NCBI GenBank assembly: GCA_049650345.1
Contig: JBARZY010000122.1
Coordinates: 11,997-75,996 of the forward strand
Origin: Glaciecola sp049650345
GTDB taxonomy: Bacteria; Pseudomonadota; Gammaproteobacteria; Enterobacterales; Alteromonadaceae
Reading direction: 5' to 3'
Length of the DNA: 64,000 nt
Shown: positions 9,383 to 16,587 of the stretch, piece after piece
Numbering within the stretch: the first letter of the stretch is position 1
How the letters are laid out: each line of letters opens with the position of its first letter
Position numbers and translations under genes: made by a program
The notes under the pieces: generated by a model
Database searches by the model: none
Seen by the model: the letters and a program-made list of their open reading frames with translations, nothing else
Told to the model about the DNA's origin: nothing

Positions 9383-9775
9383 ATGTTATACGAAGTTTTG
9401 TTAGTTGCTTATTTGATTGTAGCCATTTTGTTGGTAGGTTTTGTGCTTATCCAACAAGGTAAAGGAGCAGATATGGGCGCATCTTTTGGTTCTGGCGGTG
9501 CAAACACTATATTTGGTTCAAGTGGTTCAGGTAATTTCATGACCCGCACAACCGCTATATTAGCGACCTTATTTTTTGCTATTAGCTTAGTGATCGGCGG
9601 TATTACTTCCGGTACTAGCGACACCACAGATGAGTTCGAAAACATCACGCCAGTTATTGACGACACAGTACCTGCAGCAAACGATTCACTTATTCCTGTA
9701 GAAGAAGCAGAGCCAGAAGTGCCTGCGGTGGAAAACACTATACCTACAGAAGACCCTGATCCAGACCAAGGGTAG
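9383..9775 (+). CDS. secG: SecG, preprotein translocase subunit
   Basis: Small integral membrane subunit of the SecYEG channel. 130 aa, with a first membrane segment (about residues 2-21), the conserved cytoplasmic stretch LIQQGKGADMGASFGSG, a second segment (about 52-72) and an acidic Pro-rich tail (many Glu/Asp). The ATG at 9383 follows AAGAGGA. It overlaps nothing, and tRNA-Leu begins 12 bp after its stop codon, as in E. coli secG-leuU. Confidence 0.95.
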   Translation: MLYEVLLVAYLIVAILLVGFVLIQQGKGADMGASFGSGGANTIFGSSGSGNFMTRTTAILATLFFAISLVIGGITSGTSDTTDEFENITPVIDDTVPAANDSLIPVEEAEPEVPAVENTIPTEDPDPDQG

Positions 9776-9787
9776 CAAACCTATATT

Positions 9788-9873
9788 GCGGAAGTGGTGG
9801 AATTGGTAGACACGCCATCTTGAGGGGGTGGTGAGCATAGCTCGTGCGGGTTCAAGTCCCGCTTTCCGCACCA
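9788..9873 (+). tRNA. leuU: tRNA-Leu (anticodon GAG)
   Basis: 86 nt including an encoded CCA end. Acceptor GCGGAAG pairs with TTTCCGC (one G-U), followed by A and CCA. The anticodon stem CCATC/GGTGG (9815-9819, 9827-9831) carries the loop TTGAGGG with GAG at 9822-9824. A long variable arm and the T-loop GGTTCAAGTCC are present, as in class II tRNAs. Its place right after secG equals that of E. coli leuU, also GAG. Confidence 0.97.
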
Positions 9874-9876
9874 ATT

Positions 9877-9914
9877 AAAAAAGAGGTAAGTCAATGACTT
9901 ACCTCTTTTTTTGT
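9877..9914 (+). terminator. Strong intrinsic terminator after secG-tRNA-Leu
   Basis: AAAAAGAGGTAAGT and ACTTACCTCTTTTT form a near-perfect long stem with a 5-nt loop (CAATG), followed by a T-rich stretch. It closes the tpiA-secG-tRNA unit, so no tail of rimP-nusA type is co-transcribed here. Confidence 0.88.
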
Positions 9915-10012
9915 TTTTCTTACCGGTGTTCACTTTCACTCGCAGCGACTTCACCTTAAGTTCACCGTTTTCCGCATACACTCGTGCTTTTATTCAATAG
10001 TAAGCACACATC

Positions 10013-11035
10013 ATGACTCAAAACCGTTTATCTCGTTTACTCCGCCTTTCAATCAAATGCGTTCACATAGTGCTGTTGTATGTCAGCATTATTGCGTTTA
10101 CAAATGCTAACGCCCATGCAAGTAACAACAGTCAGCAAATGTTAAGCGCTGAGCAGCAAATGATAGTTATTAACGCGCTACATAAAGAAATTACTAATAG
10201 ATACATTAATACACATAAAATAAATGATATTACTGACGCGTTGCAGCAATTTCAAAAAGTATCAGTAAACAAAAATGCCATCAGCAATAGCGATTTTGCA
10301 CAACAACTAACCGTATTATTACAAGCATTTGATAAACACTTTTCGGTGAGTATTGTACCCACGCCAGACCCGAACGCGCCTACAAAGCTAGGTTGGTATG
10401 CGCGCTTAGAGCAAGACAATTTTGGTTTCACTCGAGTAGAGGTTGATAGTAATAATATTGGATACCTATCGTTTTGGGGGTTTCCTGACCTTACCACAGA
10501 GGCAACAGCCAAAATTGATCAGGTAATGGCAAAGCTGGCTACGGTTGACGCTTTAGTGATCGATTTAACTGAAAACGGTGGCGGTAGCACGCAATCGATG
10601 CAGCATTTAGCCAGTTACTTTCTATCTGGCAAAGTATTGCTGAATAGCTTTTATGAGCGTCAAACCAATAAGCTGTCGCATTTTTATACTTTTGAGCATA
10701 TTGAAAACGCACATCTTAACAATATACCTATTACCGTTTTAATTGGCCCTAATAGTTTCTCAGCAGCAGAAGCCTTTGCATATAATTTAAAGCACTTGAA
10801 TAGAGCCGTTATTGTGGGGCAAACCAGTAAAGGCGGAGCAAATTCATGGTTGTTTTATGCCCTAACTCATGGCTTGCGTGCAGCTATCCCTATTTCTGAA
10901 GCGATTAATCCTATTACTCATTCAAACTGGGAAGCGGTTGGTGTAATCCCTGATATTCATACCACCACCAACGACCTAGAGGGCTTTGCTAAACAGCGTT
11001 TGCTCAAACATTTACAACAAAGCCAGCTTGAATAG
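10013..11035 (+). CDS. Exported S41-family peptidase (IRBP/tail-specific-protease fold)
   Basis: 340-aa protein with a signal peptide or anchor (about residues 15-36, ending ANAHA) followed by an S41 peptidase domain without a PDZ insert. The fold is indicated by an N-terminal helical region (about 45-110), the strand YLSFWGFPDL, LVIDLTENGGGS, and the nucleophile region IGPNSFSAAEAFAYNL, where Ser250 is the likely catalytic serine. This arrangement fits the IRBP-like branch of S41, which acts outside the cytoplasm on unknown substrates. It is a single gene, followed 85 bp later by an S12 lipoprotein. Family call good; substrate unknown. Confidence 0.82.
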   Translation: MTQNRLSRLLRLSIKCVHIVLLYVSIIAFTNANAHASNNSQQMLSAEQQMIVINALHKEITNRYINTHKINDITDALQQFQKVSVNKNAISNSDFAQQLTVLLQAFDKHFSVSIVPTPDPNAPTKLGWYARLEQDNFGFTRVEVDSNNIGYLSFWGFPDLTTEATAKIDQVMAKLATVDALVIDLTENGGGSTQSMQHLASYFLSGKVLLNSFYERQTNKLSHFYTFEHIENAHLNNIPITVLIGPNSFSAAEAFAYNLKHLNRAVIVGQTSKGGANSWLFYALTHGLRAAIPISEAINPITHSNWEAVGVIPDIHTTTNDLEGFAKQRLLKHLQQSQLE

Positions 11036-11120
11036 CTATGTTTGTTCACCTCTATTTCACTATAACGACTTTATTATTTGCTTATTACGAAACGGTACAT
11101 TACCTACGAGGATATAAAAT

Positions 11121-12290
11121 ATGATAAGCATGAAAGTGTTACAAAAGACAATGATCGCGAGTGTTGTGTGTTTAGGCTTGGCCGCTTGTGGATCAAGCAA
11201 CGATTCAAATGCACCAAATATACCAAATCCACAACCTATACCAACCGTTGACTATCAAGATATGCTACAAGCAGCAGTTAATTCTGGGGTGCCAGGGGTG
11301 GTAATGGCAATCGAAAGCCCTGAGATAAACTTTATTGGTGCAGCAGGCGTTGCTGACATTGATACCCAAGCACCTATGCAAACGTATCATCAAATGCCAA
11401 CAGGTAGCTCTGGTAAAAAAGCCACAGCTTTATTAGTGGCAATGCTGCACGAAGAGGGCATGCTTAATATGGACAATCAAATATCCACTTGGTTGCCTTC
11501 AGCAATACTAACTCGTATTGAAAATAGCGATACTATGACACTTCGTCAGTTACTGAATCATACTGCAGGTGTATGGGATTACTTAGATGACGGTAGTTCA
11601 GATGAATGGTTTGAAGCGATTATTAATGACCCTTTATCATTAAAAACAGATAGTTTTGCATTACAGTTTGCTTTTGATAAACCCGCGTACTTTGCGTCGG
11701 GCGAGGCGTTTAACTATTCTAATACAGGTTACTTATTAGCCGGTTTAATTCTTGATGAGGTGCTTGGCGAGCATCATCACAACGCTATGCGCGAACGTTT
11801 GTTTATTGGTTTGGGTATGAACAATACTTACTACAATGGCCTTGAAAAAGACATGGGCAATATTATTTCGGGATACGCAGAATTTGATGATGAAATTGAA
11901 AACACCAAGTTTGTTTACGAAAACATAGGTGTGGCCGATGCGCCATTAGTGTCTACGGTAGAAGATATGTCAATATTATTGCGTACCATAGTCAGTGACA
12001 ATTCAAGCCTTGATAACGCTATCACAGATCATTTGTTTGCCAATAACCGCCTAGTAAGAGTTAACAGTGATACCCAATATGGCTTAGGAATATTTTATCA
12101 ACAAATTAATGGTAAAGACGTTTATCATCATGGTGGTGGCGACCCAGGTTATATCACTGAAAATTACTACGTGGCAGAGAGCGACCTTACGTTAACCGTG
12201 TTTTTTAACTGTAGTGGTTATGCAGCTTGCCAGGTTCCTGCAGCTACGTTTATGAATGGGGTACTTGAAACTATTTTCGAGGACAACTAA
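11121..12290 (+). CDS. S12-family serine hydrolase lipoprotein (beta-lactamase-related)
   Basis: 389-aa predicted lipoprotein: signal peptide with lipobox LAAC (Cys23), then a low-complexity Asn/Pro linker and a class C beta-lactamase/DD-peptidase-like domain. Catalytic motifs are SSGK (Ser96, Lys99), YSN in FNYSNTGY and HHGGG near the C-terminus (position of the KTG motif). Such proteins may be D-aminopeptidases, esterases or PBP-like enzymes; the variant third motif argues against a true beta-lactamase. The ATG at 11121 follows CGAGGA. A long inverted repeat follows the gene. Confidence 0.85.
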   Translation: MISMKVLQKTMIASVVCLGLAACGSSNDSNAPNIPNPQPIPTVDYQDMLQAAVNSGVPGVVMAIESPEINFIGAAGVADIDTQAPMQTYHQMPTGSSGKKATALLVAMLHEEGMLNMDNQISTWLPSAILTRIENSDTMTLRQLLNHTAGVWDYLDDGSSDEWFEAIINDPLSLKTDSFALQFAFDKPAYFASGEAFNYSNTGYLLAGLILDEVLGEHHHNAMRERLFIGLGMNNTYYNGLEKDMGNIISGYAEFDDEIENTKFVYENIGVADAPLVSTVEDMSILLRTIVSDNSSLDNAITDHLFANNRLVRVNSDTQYGLGIFYQQINGKDVYHHGGGDPGYITENYYVAESDLTLTVFFNCSGYAACQVPAATFMNGVLETIFEDN

Positions 12291-12302
12291 CGATTTATGC
12301 TT

Positions 12303-12336
12303 AGCCTTTTGATGCGCTTGCATGCATCAAAAGGCT
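12303..12336. terminator. Bidirectional hairpin between convergent genes
   Basis: Perfect 13-bp inverted repeat (AGCCTTTTGATGC / GCATCAAAAGGCT) with an 8-nt loop, located between the 3' ends of the S12 lipoprotein gene and the metal exporter gene. The internal T/A stretches allow use in either direction. Confidence 0.65.
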
Positions 12337-12363
12337 GGTTTACTAATTGAATATAGCCTAGGT

Positions 12364-13407
12364 TTATTGTTGTGCAAATATACGAGTGCGTAACCACTTT
12401 ATCATTTGCCAGCCTATTAACAGCGCTAATATAACCGCTGACAACTGATGCATATTACTTAGCATCTCGGAATGTCCCCCATGCTTTACATCAAGCGTAA
12501 TAGAGAAATACGAAAATATGGCATCAACAACAAAGCCTGACATCAAGGCAGAACCAATTAAAGCCACCAAATAAATAAACAACTCGCGTTTACCTAATTC
12601 ATTTTTTATGACCATTAAGGTTGCGATATTAGTGGCTGGCCCCGTTAACATAAATACCAACGCAGCACCTGGCGATATACCTGCCATGATTAATCCAACG
12701 GCAATAGGCGTAGATGCGGTGGCACATATGTACATAGGAATAGAAATTGCGACCATGATTAACATGGCTAAGGGGCCTGTGCCATAGCTGGCCATCCAGT
12801 TTTCGGGCACGTAGGTGAGCACTAAGGCGGCAAAAAACAAGCCGATGAGTAGCCACTTCATAAAGTCGACTAACAACTGCCCAAACCCATAGGCAAACAC
12901 GTTTTTTATACCACTTAAAAACGTGGAATTGGGTACCGAATTTTCTGATTTACCGCAGTTACTTTTTGCATGGCAACAACTAGTATTTGCTGTTGCTGCA
13001 TGGGTTGATGTGTTATCTCCCCAAAGTGCAATACTCCAACCTGTTATTACTGCTGAGAAAATAGCTGCAATGGGACGCGCGATAGTCATTGGTAAGCCCA
13101 TTAAGGCATAGGTAATACCAACTGAATCTACACCCGTTTCGGGGGTTGATACTAAAAAACTGGCGGTGCTTGCTTTACTGGCGCCATTGCGTCGAATACC
13201 CATGGCTACAGGAATAACCGAGCAAGAGCATAAAGGTAAAGGCGCACCAATGACAGCTGCGGTGAAAACTGAATTGTTGCTTCCCAATGTACGTTCTATC
13301 CACTTGTTGGGTAACCATTGATGAATGGCACCAGCAATGAGCATACCCAATAACAAATAAGGGGCAGACTCCACAAATAACAATATAAAGTTATTAAACA
13401 GTGCCAT
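12364..13407 (-). CDS. SO_0444-type Cu/Zn efflux permease (YraQ/DUF318 family)
   Basis: 347-aa polytopic permease of the YraQ/DUF318 family, very like the group named SO_0444 Cu/Zn efflux transporters. About eight hydrophobic segments are visible. The conserved APLPLCSCSVIPVAMGIRR stretch (Cys60, Cys62) is the family hallmark, and a cytosolic-loop-like insert around residues 136-151 contains His136, Cys144, Cys145, His146 and Cys151, which looks like a metal-binding patch. Its start overlaps the end of the MerR gene by 14 bp, so the two are translationally coupled and driven by the MerR-type promoter upstream. Metal identity (Zn, Cd or Cu) is inference. Confidence 0.85.
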   Translation of the reverse strand: MALFNNFILLFVESAPYLLLGMLIAGAIHQWLPNKWIERTLGSNNSVFTAAVIGAPLPLCSCSVIPVAMGIRRNGASKASTASFLVSTPETGVDSVGITYALMGLPMTIARPIAAIFSAVITGWSIALWGDNTSTHAATANTSCCHAKSNCGKSENSVPNSTFLSGIKNVFAYGFGQLLVDFMKWLLIGLFFAALVLTYVPENWMASYGTGPLAMLIMVAISIPMYICATASTPIAVGLIMAGISPGAALVFMLTGPATNIATLMVIKNELGKRELFIYLVALIGSALMSGFVVDAIFSYFSITLDVKHGGHSEMLSNMHQLSAVILALLIGWQMIKWLRTRIFAQQ

Positions 13408-13828
13408 GTGTATGCTCCAGACTTGAATGAGCTTGGCTTTCTAATTGACGAATAATAGTACAAAATTCGGCACTTTCTTGACCGCCACAACATCGTTCGT
13501 TTAGGGCTTGCAGCACGCTATTCAACTGAGTTAGCTCTCTAATTTGTTGTTGCACATGGTCGATTTTATTTTGAGTGATTGCTTTCGCTTCTTCACATGT
13601 GTGCTTGTCTTTGGCATTTTTAATGCTAAGTAAGGCAGCGGTATCTTCTAAACTAAACCCACTTTGTTTACAACGTTTAATAAAGTGAGCCGTAGCAAGA
13701 TCATCCTCGCTATATACGCGGTAGTTATTTTCTGCTTGTTTTTGTGGCACGAGCAAGCCTAGCTTTTCATAATATCGCAGAGTATGAGAGGAAAGCGCTG
13801 TGGCTTTTGCGAGTTGGCTGATTTTCAT
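13394..13828 (-). CDS. ZntR-like MerR-family metal regulator
   Basis: 144-aa MerR-family activator with an N-terminal helix-turn-helix (MKISQLAKATALSSHTLRYYEKLGL), a dimerisation coiled coil and a metal-binding loop. Compared with E. coli ZntR (Cys79, Cys114, Cys115, His119, Cys124), it keeps Cys78 (HTC), Cys113, Cys114 and Cys123 but has Glu118 where ZntR has the His ligand. The start at 13828 is chosen because GGAG lies 7 nt upstream; two earlier in-frame ATGs are less well placed. It heads the operon with the efflux permease and probably controls its own promoter at 13871-13902. Confidence 0.9.
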   Translation of the reverse strand: MKISQLAKATALSSHTLRYYEKLGLLVPQKQAENNYRVYSEDDLATAHFIKRCKQSGFSLEDTAALLSIKNAKDKHTCEEAKAITQNKIDHVQQQIRELTQLNSVLQALNERCCGGQESAEFCTIIRQLESQAHSSLEHTHGTV

Positions 13829-13870
13829 TAACATGCTCCATTGGTTAATCCATTCTTGTCTAACCATGTT

Positions 13871-13902
13871 AGTCTACACCTTAGAGTTAACTCTAAGGTC
13901 AA
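13871..13902 (-). promoter_or_regulatory. MerR-type promoter/operator with 20-bp spacer
   Basis: On the minus strand a -35 box TTGACC (13897-13902) and a -10-like TAGACT (13871-13876) are 20 bp apart. The spacer region carries a perfect 22-bp palindrome at 13878-13899 (ACCTTAGAGTT / AACTCTAAGGT). This over-long spacer with a central dyad is the hallmark of MerR/ZntR-activated promoters and closely resembles E. coli PzntA. It reads into the regulator-permease operon. Confidence 0.85.
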
Positions 13903-14077
13903 GCTTTAATTTTTGCAATGTGCTTATGGCAATAAATCTACGTTCAGGCAGATATGGGCGGCGAGCATGGCTTTATCGATTGATCTTACCCTAGTATCCG
14001 CGTATGTTGTTTTGTAGAAAAAGTAACGGCATTACATATAATGCGCGGCATCCATTGCATATAATCAAGGAGGGTAG

Positions 14078-14464
14078 ATGACCAATCACAACGAGCATGA
14101 ACCAAATAATAGCAGCGAGCAATATTGGGGCATGCCCATTAATACATATTGTATGTTGATTCACTTAAGTCAGCTTACCAGCATAATTATTCCTGGACTG
14201 GGTTTAATATTGCCTATAGTCATGTGGGCGGCGAATAAAGACCAGCATGAACAAATAGATCGTCATGGCAAAGTCACGGTTAACTGGCTAATCAGCTTGT
14301 TTATTTATTATGTGATTTGTGGCGTGTTAACGGTGGTATTGATTGGGGCGGTTGGCTTAATTATATTGGCAATTCTGAACTTCGTATTTGCGATCATAGC
14401 GGCATTAAAGGCAAATAAAGGTGAGTTGTGGATATACCCTATGAGTATTAAATTTTTAAAGTAG
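14078..14464 (+). CDS. DUF4870 membrane protein
   Basis: 128-aa protein of the DUF4870/Tic20-like family of small membrane proteins. A hydrophilic N-terminus (about 20 residues) is followed by hydrophobic segments at about 27-50, 69-89 and 90-112, with the family's QIDRHGKVTVNWLIS stretch between them. A good ribosome site (AAGGAGGGT) precedes ATG 14078. No function is established for the family. It stands alone between the divergent metal regulator and the convergent HPF-like gene. Confidence 0.8.
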   Translation: MTNHNEHEPNNSSEQYWGMPINTYCMLIHLSQLTSIIIPGLGLILPIVMWAANKDQHEQIDRHGKVTVNWLISLFIYYVICGVLTVVLIGAVGLIILAILNFVFAIIAALKANKGELWIYPMSIKFLK

Positions 14465-14516
14465 AACGTGCATAACAGTAAATAGAGGTATGTAAACGCA
14501 GCTTATGTAAAAAGCT

Positions 14517-14852
14517 CTAAAAGCTGCGACTGCCGTAATTGTTGTGGGTGCGTTTGGCACGTTTAAGCTGACGTTCTATACTGCGTTTCGTGCGGCTAAT
14601 TGCATTGTGAAAGGCGTCAGACAGGTCTGTACTGATGTCTTGTATGGTTACTTGTGACGCGTTTGCCATAAGGACCGTGATTTCACATTTTACTTCTGAA
14701 TTATGCACATTAGCTTCTACTAGGCTAAAATGAATATCACATTTGCTGATGATGCCGTGATATCGTGATAAGCCTATGCCCAGCCGTGTTTCTAACTGCT
14801 GAAGCTCTTGTTCCGTTGGTTGTATCCCTTTTGTATCAATGAAATAGTGCAT
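14517..14852 (-). CDS. HPF/RaiA-family ribosome-associated protein (short form)
   Basis: 111-aa protein resembling the hibernation-promoting factor/RaiA fold: an N-terminal strand-helix with Glu-rich helix (TEQELQQLETRLGIGLSRY), internal strands (CDIHFSLVEA, VKCEITVLMA) and a basic C-terminal helix (AISRTKRSIERQLKRAKRTH) suited to rRNA binding. These proteins sit in the decoding region of idle ribosomes. It is not the rpoN-linked hpf gene, since no rpoN is nearby. A GTG at 14858 would add two residues; neither start has a clear ribosome site. Confidence 0.72.
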   Translation of the reverse strand: MHYFIDTKGIQPTEQELQQLETRLGIGLSRYHGIISKCDIHFSLVEANVHNSEVKCEITVLMANASQVTIQDISTDLSDAFHNAISRTKRSIERQLKRAKRTHNNYGSRSF

Positions 14853-14974
14853 GCTCACGCTGTATGGTTCAGTATGCGTTAAATGCTATCAATTAAAAGT
14901 GAACAATATAATTCGATAATATGTATAAGTATTATTCGGAAAAAGCTTCCTATTGCCTGTATGGAAAAAGTTAC

Positions 14975-15877
14975 ATGTCAGATAACTTGAACTACAAACA
15001 TTTACATTACTTCTGGGTCGTTGCCACAGAAGGCAGTATCGCGCGAGCTGCAGATAAACTTTTTATTACACCGCAAACCATTAGCGGTCAGTTGAGTATG
15101 TTAGAAGAACGTATTGGGCAACCGTTGTTTGATCGCGTTGGCCGACGTTTACGTTTGACTGAAACAGGGCGCTTAGTATTGCGCTACGCAGACGACATAT
15201 TTGAGTTGGGTAAAGAGTTAAGTGATGTACTGCGCGGTGCACCTGTTGTGGGCACATCAGAGTTTATAGTAAGCGCTGCAAGTGCGTTACCAAAAACTAT
15301 TGTTTATAAGGTGCTTGAACCCGCTCTTACTGTTTCTAAAGACATTAGCCTAACGTGCAAAGAAGGGCCCGTTGACGCGATTCTTGGAGAACTTGCCGTT
15401 CATGAAGTTGACATGGTGCTTACCGACACGCCTTTAACGAGCGCTTTTAGTATAAAAGCATATAATCATTATTTGGGACAATCTAGTTTGTCGTTTTTTG
15501 CATCGCCCGATTTAGCTGCAAAATTGAATGGTACGTTTCCAGCATGTTTACAAGATGCGCCTATGTTGGTACCTACAAAGCAGTATGCTGTGCGCCAGTT
15601 ATTTGATAAATGGTGTGCAGATAACGCGATCTTTCCACTAATTAAAGGACAATATGACGACAGTGCACTAATGAAATCGTTTGGGAAAGCAGGGTTTGGC
15701 ATCTTTTTTATGCCGAGCATTATCGAAACCGAAGTTTCTACTGCATTTGGCGTACAAGTTATTGGGCGCAGTGATGAGCTTAAACAAAAGTTTTATGCGA
15801 TATCTGCTGAGCGTAAAGTCACGCATCCTGCAGTTGCCGCAATTTGTAACACTGCTAGAGATGTAATTTTCAAATAA
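14975..15877 (+). CDS. nhaR: NhaR-type LysR transcriptional activator
   Basis: 300-aa LysR-family regulator closely matching NhaR, the Na+-responsive activator of nhaA in enterics. The N-terminal winged helix reads YKHLHYFWVVATEGSIARAA with the TISGQLSMLEE recognition helix, and the effector domain starts near residue 90. The ATG at 14975 gives the family's normal length; an upstream ATG at 14921 would add a non-conserved 18-residue extension. No nhaA antiporter gene is adjacent in this window, so its targets must lie elsewhere. Confidence 0.88.
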   Translation: MSDNLNYKHLHYFWVVATEGSIARAADKLFITPQTISGQLSMLEERIGQPLFDRVGRRLRLTETGRLVLRYADDIFELGKELSDVLRGAPVVGTSEFIVSAASALPKTIVYKVLEPALTVSKDISLTCKEGPVDAILGELAVHEVDMVLTDTPLTSAFSIKAYNHYLGQSSLSFFASPDLAAKLNGTFPACLQDAPMLVPTKQYAVRQLFDKWCADNAIFPLIKGQYDDSALMKSFGKAGFGIFFMPSIIETEVSTAFGVQVIGRSDELKQKFYAISAERKVTHPAVAAICNTARDVIFK

Positions 15878-15913
15878 TATACCAAAGGTTAATCTAACAA
15901 TAAACGTCTCCAC

Positions 15914-16255
15914 TTATTTTGTCAGATTGTGAAATCCACCGTGTTTAAGCAAAGCGTGTTCGGGACTACTGGTTTTCAATCGCGCTTTCAATTGACACAC
16001 TTCTTGTGGTTTTAACGACTGTAACCACTCTTGATAAAATGCCTGGGCTCTTATCATACGGCTTGACCGGCACGCATACAAAACAGCGGTTGTTATACCA
16101 AACAGGGCTACACACAACCACGCCCAAATCGGGTCTGTACTCCCGAGTATACTAGCTGTGCCAACAATCAAAAATGCCGATGATGTTAAATACAGTAGCA
16201 AGTATTCAATAACACTGGGTTTGGCCTTAAAATCTTCAATCTTCATCAATATCAT
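15914..16255 (-). CDS. Small two-helix membrane protein, unknown function
   Basis: 113-aa protein that I do not recognise. Two hydrophobic helices (about residues 17-36 and 42-64) are followed by a basic, cytoplasmic-looking tail rich in Lys and Arg. The ATG at 16255 follows GGAG by 7 nt, which supports it being real. It converges with nhaR and is divergent from pnp. Confidence 0.6.
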   Translation of the reverse strand: MILMKIEDFKAKPSVIEYLLLYLTSSAFLIVGTASILGSTDPIWAWLCVALFGITTAVLYACRSSRMIRAQAFYQEWLQSLKPQEVCQLKARLKTSSPEHALLKHGGFHNLTK

Positions 16256-16587
16256 GTGTCATCTCCGCCATGTTTTAGCAAGCACATCATATTGCTGTTA
16301 ACATGTTTATAACATTCTACGTTCGTCTGTTATGCTCTTGTCTTATAGTGAGTATCGCCCTTTTTGTTAGCACTAATGACTTTGTATTAATATAAAGTTA
16401 TATATATTTACACTTTTATGCGGGTGTATCACGCCAAATTTTCTTGGCTTTATGAGCAAATTTAATAAGTTAAGAGGGAAATAAATCTTTATTTTTAGAT
16501 TAATCGGTTGGTATTGATAACATACAGATATATACTATACGCCGCATTTAATAAGCGAAGAAAATACATATAACGAAAGGATAGAGT
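16256..16587. other. 332-bp region upstream of pnp
   Basis: Divergent promoter region between the small membrane protein and pnp. It is very AT-rich in its second half, with several TATAAT-like stretches (around 16390-16410 and 16528-16540) that could serve pnp, but none has a convincing -35 partner. The expected rpsO gene is absent. I see no long hairpin of the kind that RNase III cuts in the E. coli pnp leader. Confidence 0.5.

Noticed and set aside
9788..9873. tRNA-Leu as an attachment site for an integrated element
   Set aside because: No integrase gene and no repeat of the tRNA 3' end was found further along in the window.
11121..12290. S12 lipoprotein as a true beta-lactamase
   Set aside because: The third motif (HHGGG in place of KTG) and lipoprotein export argue for a D-peptidase or esterase-like hydrolase instead.
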